From Euptelea pleiosperma (Eukaryota; Streptophyta; Magnoliopsida; Ranunculales; Eupteleaceae), in contig CM068540.1 of the NCBI GenBank assembly GCA_035048495.1, positions 2,216,829 through 2,280,828 of the forward strand: a DNA stretch of 64,000 nucleotides, written 5' to 3'. Of the stretch, positions 32,985 through 45,309 are shown in pieces (the first letter of the stretch is position 1; the number at the start of each line of letters is the position of its first letter). Below the pieces are notes generated by a model that did no database searches, was not told the origin of the DNA, and worked only from the letters and a program-made list of their open reading frames with translations. Made by a program: the position numbers and the translations under genes.

Positions 32985-33620
32985 GTCTGGCATATGGTGC
33001 CTCTCAAAGCTCTTGCCTCAGACACCATTAATGCATTTTTTCATTCTTGGCACCTACTTTGAGAAATGAACAAAATTGATTTAGTTTCAATCCCTAAGCA
33101 AGCAAACTCAAACTAATTAACACATTATACGATCATTAATTTTTATAATGTTGCATATAAGATTAATGTGACTATCCTTGCCAATAGACTTAAACCAATT
33201 TTGTCAAATCTTAAACAATCCCAACGAAGGTGCTTTTGTACCTAGTCGGCATATCTCCGACCATTCATGCATTGCCCAAGAGTTGTTTTCCTTCATTCAG
33301 CAAATCACGTGCTATGCCTATCAAGCTTGATATGGACAAAGCATATGATAGGCTCAAATGCTCATTCTTAGTCAATATCTTAGGCCAATTTACTCCCTTC
33401 CAGTCTCTTTTTGGAAATTGCTAAACATACTTATAAGCGTTGTTTTTCTAGTCTTCCCAAAGTTGTCGGAAAATGCATTTGATCAAGTACGCCTCTAAGT
33501 GTAAACCCGAGTTACTAGGAGGCTTAATTTAGGTCTTCGTATTCACCATCTTGAGAACCTTGCCTAACTTGCAATGAATAGTGATTATTTAAAGAACCAT
33601 CTTCCCCTTTGGGTATAAGT
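32985..33620 (+). pseudogene. L1 LINE reverse-transcriptase fragment
   Basis: Broken frames read NKIDLVSIPKQANSN, then YNVAYKINVTILANRLKPIL, then RHISDHSCIAQELFSFIQQ, then AMPIKLDMDKAYDRLKCSFL. These are the fingers and palm of plant LINE reverse transcriptase. KPELLGGLNLGLRIHHLENL follows. Frameshifts and stops separate them. Confidence 0.75.
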
Positions 33621-33899
33621 TTTATCAAAAAAAGAATATATATCACCAACATAATCCATTTTCAGAGCTGACAACCCCTTCCTGCTGTACTTGGAGTTGG
33701 TGTAGTCTCCTCAAGGGACGTGACTCCTTAGTGCAAAATCTGACATTCCCTTTGTATTGATACGAAAAGACCTAGAGAGGGATCAATAAGTCTATTTAAT
33801 TTTTTTTAAATTGATTACTAATATACACGAATATTTCAACAATCGACTTAAAGCAGTATAGAGAGATAGAGACAATCAAACCACAACGACTAAATGCCA

Positions 33900-34150
33900 T
33901 CCTGATTAGTAATTTCTATCCGTTGGATTAGAGTCTTTTACTTGGTTTATTTATAACCGTGGATCAAGAGCATTATGATCCAAATGTTAGAAATAACTAA
34001 TCATGCCAATTTTTGTTAGGTAACTCCATTTGATGGGACAAACATCCATATAGTCAGTATCCTCTAATAGTGTGCCACATGGCTCACATTATGGGTTCGT
34101 TATCAATTTTGATGATGGACACCATCATTAAATTTTTTTTTCAAGTGACA
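33900..34150. mobile_element. Foldback MITE, diverged copy with both arms
   Basis: The left arm keeps cctgattagtaatttctatc and cgttggattagag. The right arm keeps gttagaaataactaatcatg, gacaaacatccatatagtca and gtgccacatggctcacatt. The outer ends are degraded. Confidence 0.6.
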
Positions 34151-34326
34151 GAGCTCATGGCCACGTGAGGATTCAATAAATGCTTTAACAGTTAAAGTTG
34201 AAATGTGAAAATGTTGAATGACCAAACCATCCTTATAAATTAAAAAATTGAAAGAAACAATGTTTGTTAATTTAGGGAATTTGAGGGTTATATTAAGAAT
34301 AATAAATCTTTTGAATTATTTTAATA

Positions 34327-34577
34327 AGAGGAGAGCATTGAGTGAGGTGCAGGGGTGATGTGTCTTTTGACACCAAAAAGATCGGAAGTGAATAAATTAA
34401 AAAGGCATTTGGAGGCATTTTTGGCGGAACGTAATAAGGGCCTTCGTTCTTTAAGAGAAATTTTTTGAAGCGATGGAAGCTTAGAAGCCGCGAAGATGCA
34501 CCAATGGGATTCCACCAACTAAACTCGGGTTGAGCAGTTGTTAACCGTAGGTATAGTTTTGAAAAGATTTTTTTAAA
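34327..34577. repeat. Inverted copy of the sequence upstream of MED27
   Basis: The reverse complement of 34427-34577 matches 39933-40078: cctacggttaacaactgct, ggtggaatcccattgg, gcatcttc and aacgaaggccctt-type words. See the entry at 39933. Confidence 0.6.
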
Positions 34578-34714
34578 TAAAAATCATTTTCTCTCTATGT
34601 CTTAACTGATTGAAGTTTCCTATGACCCATTCTTTATGTGTTAGACAAAAAGACAAAAACAACCCCTTTGTCTTCGTCAACAAACAGAACAAAAAGAAAA
34701 ACAGAAGTAACACC

Positions 34715-35115
34715 GAGTAAAACTTCACAAGATTTGTAACCGAAGCCAGTCACAACACACAATTTGAGCCACATGGCACACTATTAGAGGGCGGTGACCA
34801 TATGGATGTTTGGCCTGTCCCTCGATGGACCTGAAAATAAAAAAAAATAGCCTGGTTAGTGATTTACAACCTTTGGATCTTTGCACCCAAATAACGCTCA
34901 ACAATGCTCAAATTCCTATGATTATAATCTATCTATGAAAATAACTTCAATCCAATGCTTAGAAATCACTAATCAAGCTGGTTTGGGTTTGCAAGTCCAC
35001 CGAGGGACTGGCCAAACATCCATACGGTCAGTGCCCTCTAATAGTGTGCCACGTGGCTCATATTGTGTGTTGTGACCGGCTTCGGTCACGACATCTTGTG
35101 ACAGAAGTTTTACTC
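34715..35115. mobile_element. Foldback MITE, fullest copy in the window
   Basis: 401 bp, GAGTAAAACTT ... AAGTTTTACTC. Each arm is about 150 bp or more and reads inwards: cacaagat, gaccgaagcc, gtcacaacacacaat, GCCAC(A/G)TGGC, acactattagagggc, gtatggatgtttggcc, gattagtgattt. The right arm keeps a perfect G-box at 35048-35057. There is no open frame and no clear target duplication, so the superfamily is unknown. Confidence 0.85.
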
Positions 35116-35568
35116 ATTGTTGCCTTTGCCTCCAACCCAAATATATTTTAATACTTTTAGTAGTGGGAATCTTGATGATCATCCATGGTTTGCACTTTGG
35201 GATGGTTGTGCTTCATCTTATTCAAAAGTTAATGAAAGCCTAGACACGATCCATTTAACCCCCCATAGTTATAATCATTACGTGGATTGGTCCAACAAAT
35301 GGGATGGTTTATTTATTTTGGATGGTTATGAATGTGCAATCAAAACAATTGCTGGTTTATAAAACATCTAGGTAGTGGTTTCGTTGATGGTTGACCATGT
35401 AAGGGCTGTCAATGGACTGGGCTAATGATATCCAAGGAGGTTTCAACGGATGGGATCTAGGCCCACTTCGATCTTATCGAACAGATCAGGGTGACCCAAC
35501 CTTGAGCCAATCTTATTGTTAAGTCTATTAAATCTGATTTGAAGAATATAAAAACTATAAATCGTTAA

Positions 35569-35863
35569 GGGTGTGTTTGATTGGATGAAAAAAATTTCCA
35601 ATAAAATACATCTGAAAAATGCCTTAAATGGATGTTGGATTGCACCGGAGAACACATATTTCAATCTTGCGAGCTTATTTTCAGGTGGAAATGAATTCTC
35701 ACCTATATGGAAGGGAAATGTATTATGAGCTTTGAGGGGTTTTGTTTGGGGAATGATTTTTGGATCCTTCTTTTTTTCACTCTTCATCTTTATCGTCTAA
35801 GAAAATAAAGGCATATATTTTGGTGCAAATTGTAATTTTCCCACTTGGCAATCAAACACGCCC
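35569..35863. mobile_element. Tourist-like (PIF/Harbinger) MITE, intact
   Basis: 295 bp with terminal repeats GGGTGTGTTTGATTG / CAATCAAACACGCCC and exact TAA duplications at 35566-35568 and 35864-35866. These are the marks of Tourist MITEs. Non-coding. The minus-strand frame at 35443-35787 crosses its edge and is not a gene. Confidence 0.88.
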
Positions 35864-35869
35864 TAAGTA

Positions 35870-36845
35870 AAAAAATCAAACGAGGAAAAAAAAATCTATT
35901 ATCAGTATAACTATTGATGGGTTTATCGCCCTTGAAAATCCTAAAGTAACATCTCAATAATAGACGGTTCAGCAACCATTTTCGTTCAAAACATTCAATT
36001 TAACAATGCATAAACTATATTGGGAAAATGTAGTAAAAGGCTAATAGCAATCTTGCATTTGGGCTGCAACAAATATCTCCACTAAATTGTCAACAATAAT
36101 CCATCTTTGTGTACGCTGCAAACAAAGTATAAGCAAGCGATCAATAGCTATATCCACTACCTCAAGATGGCTCTAAAGTTGATGATTCTAGAAAGTCAAG
36201 CCTACGTGAAGGACTGTGTGGTATAGGTGGTGCTAAAGCTTGTTGAGATAACAAATCAACATATCCCTATACAAATAATAGTCATTATATTATTTTCTTT
36301 CTGTTTAATCTACTTGGCGAGAGAAAAAAAAAATATTTGCCTGATTAGATTGGGTGCAAACATATGGATGAATATATGTCATTAATGACGTGCTTAGAGG
36401 TCTTGGTCCGCAAGGAAGAATCGGCATGCTCGATGGTCTAGCTTGGTGATAAGGAATCCCTTGAAAGGCAGAAGAACCTAGATATCCATCTGGCCATGAA
36501 GATGGGCCTCTCTACTGACTCGATATCAGTCCAAATGATGTCACTAATCCCTACATGATTATATTTACAATTAGTAACATGCTAAAAGTAAAAAAAATAT
36601 CATCCAAAAAATTAAATGCACTAAAAAGTTGAAGTTTGTGCATATTTGAAGATTGACCTCAATGGATGGTACCATCTTCGAGGGTGCCATGGGCGGTCTT
36701 GTAGAAATTTCTGTAACTCGAACAAAAACACCACTATTCTCCACTCTACCTACATAAGATATCAACATTATTAAAAAATCACATGCTACAATGATACTAT
36801 GTAATTAATTTAATTGTACTAACCAATTACTTCATTTGTATGTTG
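35870..36845. other. Intergenic, no feature recognised
   Basis: It may include decayed 3' parts of the FAR1-like element that follows. No domain is recognisable. Confidence 0.35.
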
Positions 36846-36849
36846 TGAT

Positions 36850-38345
36850 TTAGCTTTTCTATCTTTTTTTACCTTCTTAATGAACCTTTGATTCTATTAC
36901 TGGTCATACCTTTAGCTTTTTTACGTGATGGGTCCTGTAGCACTATATTTGCACTTGAAGGATTTACAACATCCTCTTCATATATGTTATCTTGATTGGC
37001 AGAATGAACATCTTTAGGAGCTTCGGTCTGAACAAAGTGACTCATCGAAAAAGAATCTAATTTTTCTACCACTTCAATTAATTCACGCTTAGCTATTGAA
37101 GTTAATTCATTAGTTTTGGCATCATTTACTACTATAGTTTGTGCTATGTGGGATTACTCACTACATCTCTTAGACAAAGAGGGGTCTAAGTCAACTTTTA
37201 TTAATTCACCACATACATCAAACACAACACCTACTTTTGCATAATTTGTCCACCTCTTCAAATAGTACCAAGATGGTATATCAACGATGTTCAAATATCA
37301 AAATAACTTTAATGCATGTGCACAAAGTTTTCTTGTGAATTCAAATTTTTTGCAACTACAATTCACTGTGGCATTTGCTGGGACATAGGTAACAATGCGA
37401 ATCCTATTACCTTTAAATGACGATACTTTATACGTATGCAATGTCTCATTGTCACTATCCAGTTCTATACGCAGCTCTATAATCTTCAATATCTTTTATT
37501 GAAATTCATTGAAAAGTTTTCGAGTGTATATCTCTGATGCTCGTTTTTCTACTTTTCACATTGTAAATAATTTTGATTTTGTTTGTATCGATTTATTATC
37601 TTCAAACATTTTTTTATCACGACGGTTACTACTCACTGCTTTGTTATATTGTTCTACAAAATGTTGCAGGATCAAGTTACTTTTAAAAAAAAATTATTTA
37701 AAAAACTGTTAATACTTTTACTTCTTTGGGTAGTTGTCATACCCACACAAAAATGTGTCTGTCCATAAACTTGTTCTCATTTCTCATGCAACTGATACAA
37801 AGCAAACAACCATTCATTTTTTACCAACCCATACTTTTGAAGCAGATCTTCTCAACATGATTGAAACTTCTTTTCTGTTTCATTGTCGTAAATGCAACCC
37901 TTGAAATTTGATGCAAATGATTGAAATGTAGTAAACACATGAGACGTGTTTCATGACATTTTGAAAAATATGCCATAAGCATAGACGATGATACGTATTT
38001 GGAAACACAATTCTAATTGCATTGGCCATTGAAATAGCTTAATCTGTAAAAATTGTCTTTTGATATCTTCCTTTAATTCCATTTAAAAATGTCTCAAACA
38101 ACTATCTGAATGACTCTATGGTTTCATTATTCAATTACCCGCATCCAAAGAAAATAGTCTGAGCATGATTATTTACTCCAATAATTGTTGCAAATGCCAT
38201 ATCATACTCATTCATCTTGTATGTCGCATCAAAGCATACAACATCGTAAAAAAACTATAGTCTATCCTTGATATAGCATCATACAAAAAACAATTGATTA
38301 TTTGGTTGTCATCGTTCACTCGTATCAAGGAGGAGCTTGAACAAG
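36850..38345 (-). pseudogene. FAR1/FRS-like (MULE-derived) transposase, decayed
   Basis: The minus strand reads in order: DVVCFDATYKMNEYDMAFAT, IIGVNNHAQTIFFGCG (DDE transposase start), IFTD and AISMANAIRIVFPNTYHRLC, LWHIFQNVMKH. At 37298-37489 comes the SWIM zinc finger (CSCKKFEFTRKLCAHALKLF). A lysine-rich tail, DPSRKKAKGMTSNRIKGSLR, ends at about 36870. Several in-frame stops and frameshifts make it a pseudogene. Living relatives (FHY3, FAR1, FRS) are light-signalling transcription factors, but this looks like a transposon-type copy. Confidence 0.8.
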
Positions 38346-38477
38346 CAATATCAAGAGATTGATGATATATTTATTTAGGATAATCGTCTTGATTTTGTGA
38401 TTAAGAATTAATCACGTTGGGTGAATTTTGTTATCAAACACCACACATCTCACCTACAATAGAGCTATTAACCGTGG

Positions 38478-38605
38478 GAATTTGATTTTCATGGGTTGAT
38501 TCGGTCAGAGTCCTCCAAGAGTGAGCCACGTGTTTCATATTAATTACACCCTTTCATCGGCCTCAATGACATGGCCCTGTCATCAAAGTTTTACTCTACA
38601 ACACC
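38478..38605. mobile_element. Foldback MITE, right-arm remnant
   Basis: cggtcagagtcctccaagag, gagccacgtg and, at the end, catcaaagttttactcta match the right arm and terminus of the 34715 copy. The left arm is missing. Confidence 0.5.
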
Positions 38606-38804
38606 TAGAACCACTCTTTAAAAAAAGTGCTAGTCTTAATAATGGCGAGAGATGTAACAATCGGGTGATTTTTGGTTTGTATATCTTCGTGGAAACGATG
38701 TAATAAGGTATACCCAATCTATTTGTTTTAACTTACAGGAAAAATAACAATAATAGAGAACCAAGGAAAGCGTACACATACCCTTCTTGCTCTCTTCCGC
38801 CATC

Positions 38805-38937
38805 CATCAACAACAAGTTGTTTCTCATCGCCCCTGTAGTTGACCACGATCATGGGCTTGTGACCAGGCCCAGCCATGACCTTAAAAGGCGAGAGCTTCA
38901 TGTCAACTCGGATAGAGGCATCAATTAATCTCCTCCA
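38805..38937 (-). pseudogene. Hsp70 gene fragment
   Basis: The minus strand reads RRLIDASIRVDMKLSPFKVM, then [20 protein letters not shown]. This matches the stretch after the first subdomain of cytosolic Hsp70 ATPase ([41 protein letters not shown]), with a small deletion and substitutions. Only about 45 residues are present with no exon partners nearby. It is a captured or retro-inserted scrap, not a working chaperone. Confidence 0.8.
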
Positions 38938-38939
38938 AC

Positions 38940-39932
38940 TAGAGAAAGGAGATAATAAAACATCAAAAACACATCGGGGTGCGAAGCTGAGAACACCAAA
39001 TACGAAAATGTTTACAAGGAAGAAATGTAAGAGGAAGATAAGATTGGACCAGCTTTGTGTTATTAGTTGCGTAAAAGAAAAAAACAAATCACGAGTTCGC
39101 AGATCTTCAAATATACTTTATTCAAAACAATTCAAACCTATGCAATAATAAAGAACAATAGCTACTAAGAATAGTCGGTGGACAACAATTCTATCAAATA
39201 CCATTGATTCGGCTAAACATATCAACATTAAAATCCAATATACTCTAGATCTAAAATCAAGCATCTATATATGAAACTGAGCATCCAAAAAAAGAGTATA
39301 CTACACATTTCACAAAAGAAAAAGAAGTTAAAATCAGACGGGTTTCAAATCTAAGTAAAATTAATAGAATCCAACACATCAGAAGCAGATAAGACCCGTT
39401 CAGTTTTGGATCCACCCTAAAAACACAAATATGAGAAAAACAGTAAGAACAACAACTACTAGAAGCATCTATAAAATACTTAAACAATGTAAAAACCTTT
39501 TATTTCCGCAAATAAAAACTCCGAAGCTCTCCGAAGTGGTGGACGGTCGGCCACGAGACTCCAGTAGGTTGATCACCGGTGATGGGTTGCAAAACCACCG
39601 GAATTTCATGGCTAGCCGGCCACAACAGTCATTTGAAGAAAGGGGCAGTTTTGTCCTTTTAAGAAAAATTGTTAGTCAATACGAGTCAACAACTATATTA
39701 GACAATAGACCATGGGGTAAGTCAGCTTTTTCAAAATGTGGGGGTATGTCAAATTTCAAAGATAATATGGGTGATATGTCAAAAATTCTTTTTTTTTTTT
39801 TTTTGTTATGTTTGTTGAAAAAGAAAAAGGCCCTTTTGTCCCTTGTCCAAGAAAGAAAGAACGTGTCAAAGGAAACTTTAGTCGGTTGAGAAAGAGAGGG
39901 AAAATAATTATTTTTTTATTTAAAAAGAACTT
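38940..39932. other. Intergenic, no gene recognised
   Basis: The 152-residue frame at 39431-39889 contains a 16-T run and shows no domain. It looks like chance or decayed repeat. Confidence 0.4.
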
Positions 39933-40085
39933 TTTCAAAGCTACCCCTACGGTTAACAACTGCTTAACCCGTGTTTATTGGGTGGAATCCCATTGGCGCA
40001 TCTTCCCCGCTTCTAAATCCTTTTCTCGTTCTTTAATAGAAAAAGAAGGGCCTTCGCTCTTTACCTCGTTCCAAAAAACCGAGTA
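39933..40085. repeat. Repeat just upstream of MED27
   Basis: An inverted copy of 34427-34577. It lies only 80 bp before the MED27 start codon, so it covers the likely promoter and leader. Either a piece of the MED27 upstream region was copied 5.5 kb away in inverse orientation, or one dispersed repeat inserted twice. Confidence 0.6.
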
Positions 40086-40164
40086 GATTTAATATAGATT
40101 GGCCTTGTGACGATCTCTCCATTCTCCGATCTTGAGCGGTAGAAAAAAATTGAGCGGGACAAAA

Positions 40165-42902
40165 ATGCAGAAACCTCAAGCACCGTCGGTTACCACCACC
40201 CCGCATCCGGATCCGCCAGAACTTGGCGTATCTCCGGCAGATGCGCCGCCGAAACAGATGGCGCTGGCGATGGACCGACTGGCTCTAGCGGCTCGGCTCA
40301 TTGCAGACATCAGGCTCGGTGCCGATCGCCTCCTCGAAGCCTTTGTCGTCGTTGCACAACCTCATTACTCCAACAAACCCCTACATCTGATCCTCAATGA
40401 GGAGGCTTCAATGCGACAACACCTTCAAGATCTCCGAACTGTCGGTAAGTTCCTCACCCTTCGCTAAAATATTATTTTAATTATTTATTATCATTCTTTT
40501 CTAACATTCTTGATTAGGGTTTGATCGTTGAAGTAGGTTTTCTTCAGTTCAACTAATTAAAATATCGTCATGTAATGATGCATATATGTTACATGGTTGT
40601 TGGTATGTGCAATTCTGATCCTTGGTGTTTAAGTTATGTGCGCATCAATGTGTACGCATGGTTCAATACTCTGTAAACAATACAAATTTCATGTCAAAGC
40701 CTACCGATATGGAGATGATATACAGATAGCATTAACCATATCAATGGTAACATACATACAAAAACATCTAAAATATTTTCTCCTGCACATATCATTATGA
40801 AAGCCCCTAGGCACTCAAGGGAGTTGGGTTCAGTCATGTTGGATCAATTACGTACTTTGAGAATCTTCACTAAGTAAATCTCTGGTTCACTGTCCCGTCC
40901 ATTCTAAGCATGAGTGATAAAATCCCCTTTTTATTATATAAACAAACACAAAAAACCTTCCTTTCCTTTATCATTCTCATTTTCCTCCAATTCAAACTTT
41001 TAAGTATAATCATCTATACCGATCTTCAACTTCAGAGTTCAGATCGTCCAAAAGACCTTTTTCGTCAATATCTATTTCTTAGACGGAGGTTTATCAGTCA
41101 TCAACTACTGTATCTCCTACTCACCCACACTGGAAGGAGTCATCATACAATCAACGTCTTGTATCCTGATGGTACTGTGGGATAATAACATTCCTTTGAA
41201 CTTCACTTTTTAGGGATAAATATCATGTGTTTTGAATTTGTATGGAATAGTCTTTCTAATTCTGATTCATCTGGCACTGTAGCAGTGATACGAGCAGTCT
41301 TCTTGTTTCTGCTCTTTAAAATTTACTGATGATACTGAGGATAACATATCCCTACTGGGAATTGTCAAACTCTACTTGTGCTGAAACACCATCTCAAGAA
41401 AATTTTGGAATTATCAATTTTTTACTTGAACTTATTCCTTTCTAGGAAAACTGGTCAAGCCTTGCACATGCAGATCTTGGTGTAACATAAATTAGTCTTG
41501 CCTCTGCAGAAAAATTATTAATTTTTTTTGATAAGTGGTATACAATAAGATTTAATAGTTTCACACATGTTGCTCCATTCGGTACATTGAATAAAAGCCC
41601 CACTTCCCAAAAATCGGCAAGTTAAATCAAAACCATTAACACAGATATTGAAATTCATATAATCCAATGAAAGAAATATAACACCCTTCAAGTTGGAGTC
41701 TATTGAAAAATTGATGAAAGCTAGTTGACCAGCCAACGATGGTCTTGTTCAGAAACAAGAAGAGCATTAGTATTATGGTTCTTGGTTATTTTATGTTTCC
41801 AAGCTATATTCCGAAAAAAGTTCACTAGTTAGACAAATATGTTCAATTGATTGGTGTGATTTTTGGACCATAGCTCATCTGGGAAGATCCTATCATTGGA
41901 AGGTCTGGATTGGGGTTCATGTTGATATTTGAAGATGACAAATGACTATGGATTTAGCCGTTATATAAACATCTATATAATAATGGTTTTTGCAGGAATA
42001 AAACAGTAATTTAAATGTTGACCAAGGAAGTCTAGTTCAATTTTTGACAGTTAAAATGAGGAGATTTTTTCCCTCCTTTTTTGTACAGCAGATGCTTCCG
42101 CTCGTATTACAGAATGCACACTTACAATGTAGAGAGGTCCCTCAAAATAGCAATAAAAGTTGTTGGATGAAAGTAGGAAAAGCTAGAGGCATTTTTGGGT
42201 TTAAAATGTATACAAAAAAGATAGGTTGTAGGAATTAGGAAATCAATTAGACCCACCTAAGTGGCATTTTTGGAATATAAAATATGGAAAAGAGGGACAG
42301 TTGCACATAGGAAATCAATTAGAGGAAAAGGGCATTTTGGAATCTAATAATGTGGAAGAAACAAGAAAGTAATGGTTACATGGAAAGGAGGGGTGGATTC
42401 CTAGTTTTTGTATAAGGTAATAGAAAGCAGTGTTTGCTATGAATTTTTAAACAAGTCTTTAGATTCTATTTCAGCTGCCATTGTACAAGTACCCATGATA
42501 ACTCCTCATTTTCGGTTTTAGTCTTTAACTTGAGTGATGATGCTATGATTATTTGGCAGAAACTGGATGAAATTATGACCTGTATTCTAATCTTAATTAC
42601 ATGTAATTGCTATTAGAATTGAATTTGGATATTTTATTCATGTCTATAAAGCCAAGCATGTTTTTTATTGAAGACTGATACTTCCAGTTTGGTACATGTT
42701 AACATCGTTGACTTCTCAGTTTCCTCTTTTTGTTAGGTAGGCAACTGGAAGATTCTGGAGTTCTAAACAGATCTCTTCGCTTGCGAAGTAATTCTTGGGG
42801 TTTGCACATGCCCCTTGTTTGTCCGGATGGTGCTGTTGTTGCATATGCTTGGAAACGTCAACTTGCTGGCCAGGCTGGTGCATCTGCTGTTGACAGAACC
42901 AG
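40165..42902 (+). CDS. MED27: Mediator subunit MED27, N-terminal exons
   Basis: Exons 40165-40444 and 42737-42902 join in frame over a 2.3-kb GT-AG intron, giving 148 codons plus two bases. Residues from 32 read KQMALAMDRLALAARLIADI, RLGADRLLEAF and ASMRQHLQDLRTVGRQLEDS. Exon 2 then gives SNSWGLHMPLVCPDGAVVAY and AWKRQLAGQAGASAVDRTR, hallmarks of plant MED27, a tail-module subunit linking activators to RNA polymerase II. The start is ATG 40165; the earlier TTG at 40132 is not used. The donor AG/GTAGGT after DRTR is intact, but the rest of the protein (about 270 residues, including the Med27 C-terminal domain) was not found before 64000. Confidence 0.88.
41515..41760 (-). mobile_element. L1 LINE 3'-end remnant in MED27 intron 1
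   Basis: The minus strand ends TGTATACCACTTATCAAAAAAA, the L1 tail also seen at 62000 and 63050. The upstream 240 bp has no clear coding match, as expected for a 3' UTR. Confidence 0.4.
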
Positions 42903-43339
42903 GTAGGTTAAGAGAATTTTGGATATAATGGCAGCAAAACCTGTCTGATACTCTGATATAGGACAGTAGGCATGGTTCAAAGTATAGTACTGTCTTGGCC
43001 GATACATCTCATTGTGGTAAGGTATCAAGATTACATGGGTATATATCATCTCGTAGCAGAACTCTAATTTAAATTATGAAAACCTTGTTTTTATAATGTA
43101 TGCATGTTTAATAACACTAGTACAAAATTAGCAACTTATGTTTAGCTTAATGAAACATGAAAAACGTATTCTTACTATATTTGCATATCAATACTTGTCC
43201 AATGTATCTTTCCATCCGTTTGAGACATCTCGTTCCGTTATCTTACTTAGACATGGAATGAAACTGAGACTTTAAAACAGGGAATAAATGCTAAAAGTGA
43301 AATCAGAGTTTCAGGTAGGACCAAGTTACAGGATAGATG

Positions 43340-44075
43340 CTATGAAGTTGCAGAGAGATTGGAGAAAATCCACGAGAGACTTCATTTGATACGGGATGGA
43401 TGACTCTCCTAAGTACCACCTTGTTGGGTGGGATTTGGTGTGTAAGCCTAAAGAAATGGGTGTCTTAGGATTTAGATACTTAAGGAAATTTAACAGAGCT
43501 TTGTTGGGGAAATAGCTATGGAGGTATGGTGAAGAGATAGATAGCTTGTGGAGGGAGGTTAGTGGATATAAATACGGGAGCAGAAATAGTGGGTGGGACA
43601 GTAATGGGGTCTATTCCTCTTATGGTAATGGAGTGTGGAAAGGTATCATGAAGATGCAAGATGATTTTCCAAGGGGGTTCGATTAACAATTGGGGGTAGG
43701 GTCAGGGCGAGGTTTTGGGAAGATGTTTGGTGTGGGAGTAATTCTCTTCGTAATCTCTCTGCAACCATTTAGCCATTATCCGATCTTCATGGGGTGCTTG
43801 CCAAAGAATGTTAGAAGGTAGCCCTTCTTGGAACCTTGGACTCAAAGAGAAACATTAATGACTTGGAGATGGAGTAGTTTCCCTTCTATCAAGACGTTTT
43901 ATTGTGCCTTTTCTAAGGAGGAATCCTCCTCCCTTTTTTCGAATGCTACAGTTTGGTATAAGGGAGTGCCATCCAAGGTGGCATTTTTCATGTGGACATG
44001 GCATAACAAAATTTTGACGGCGAATCATTTGAAAAGAAGAGGAAAAATCAAGTTGAAAAGTTTGTAAAAAAAAAC
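43340..44075 (+). pseudogene. L1 LINE ORF2 C-terminal fragment
   Basis: Broken frames read [38 protein letters not shown], and from 43828 WYKGVPSKVAFFMWTWHNKI, LTANHLKRRGK. This is the region between reverse transcriptase and the zinc-binding domain of plant LINEs. It has several stops. It lies just after MED27 exon 2, within the putative intron 2. Confidence 0.75.
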
Positions 44076-44149
44076 AGAAAAACTTATAGCTTTTGAACCT
44101 TGAAGAAAGATACATAGGAACTAAAAAGTTAAACTAAAGAACTATAAGT

Positions 44150-44230
44150 TTACAAGCAACACTTGGAGAAAGAAGAAGAAGTGAAGAACTGCAATGCAAC
44201 TCTTGTAGAAAGAAGAAGAAGTGCAACTCC
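44150..44230. repeat. Short tandem duplication
   Basis: A block containing gagaaagaagaagaagtg is present twice about 46 bp apart (44165 and 44207), with caactcttgtag / caactcctac flanks. Confidence 0.45.
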
Positions 44231-44499
44231 TACGGCTTAGAGCTCGACCTCTACCACAACAACGCCAGCCTCCAGCCCCCCCTCCCCTCTATCTCTCTCT
44301 TTTGGACTTGTCTTCTTATTTACTCCTTTCATTCACTGCTTTATGCTTTTATCTGCAAGAGAAGATGAGGGAGATGTGTTTAACAAAAGAAAGAGGGAAG
44401 GCTGTTACAGAAAACTTTGATGTTCAGGTTGTACAACAAATTTTCATGTTCACTTCCTTAAAAATGCTACACGACACACTCATCTAAACCTACTATCTC

Positions 44500-45160
44500 A
44501 TGATGTCTATAATTTATCATTAAAAAGGCCTAAGCCAAACAATACCAAAAAGAGTAGTTAAGAAGGTCGAGATGACAAAAAGCGCTAATTAAAGCTAAGA
44601 AAAGTTACACAAAAGTCAAACGTCTCTCAAACATATAGGCTCCCAACGGAATACGAAATCTTCGAAGAAGAGCCCTCTGCATTCTATAAATAGCTTGGAC
44701 CACAAAAATAAACTCCCCTTGATACCTAGAACTATAGACGCCATATCTTCACTTTTTCCTTCAAACACTCTGATTTCGCTCCTTCCGACACAATCACGAT
44801 AGGTAGCATCCTCCACAAGATTCGCCCTTTAGCTGAAAAAGCATCAACCTTCTAACTTTGCAGGAGTTTCATGAGGGAATCCGACATGACCCATTTCATC
44901 CCAAACTCCAAGAGAAAGAAAGTCCAAACCTCCCTAGCTACATCACAATGTAACAAAGGATGATTAACTGATTCCCCATGACGCCTACACATCGAACAAT
45001 AATCGATAATCATGATTCCTCTAGGTCTCAAATGGTAGAATTTTTTCCAATGAAGCCTCCCAAACAAAGAAAGCAATCTTAGACGGAATTTTGGATCTCT
45101 AGACCAAAGAGACGGGAAAACTAATGCCATTGGAACAATGTAACGCCTCATTTAAGGATC
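44500..45160 (-). pseudogene. L1 LINE ORF2 zinc-binding fragment
   Basis: The minus strand reads LFGRLHWKKFYHLRPRGIMI, CSMCRRHGESVNHPLLHCDV, AREVWTFFLLEFGMKWVM, then after a frameshift FFEDFVFRWEPICLRDV, the LINE C-terminus. It is opposite in orientation to the LINE at 43340-44075. Confidence 0.75.
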
Positions 45161-45309
45161 TCATCGAGAACGACCCTTCTTTGGTCCAAATCCAACTCTG
45201 TTTATCCTAATTGCCTGTTATGATGTTTGGCCCACCCCTATTTATGCATGATACTAAACTGTAGTCTTAAGGGACAGATTATTTTTTATAAACAATCAAA
45301 ATAGGAGAT

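Noticed and set aside
36850..38345. Working FAR1/FHY3 transcription-factor gene
   Set aside because: Several in-frame stops and frameshifts separate the transposase, SWIM and C-terminal parts.
39431..39889. 152-residue frame upstream of MED27
   Set aside because: It includes a 16-T run and no domain. The end lies in low-complexity sequence.
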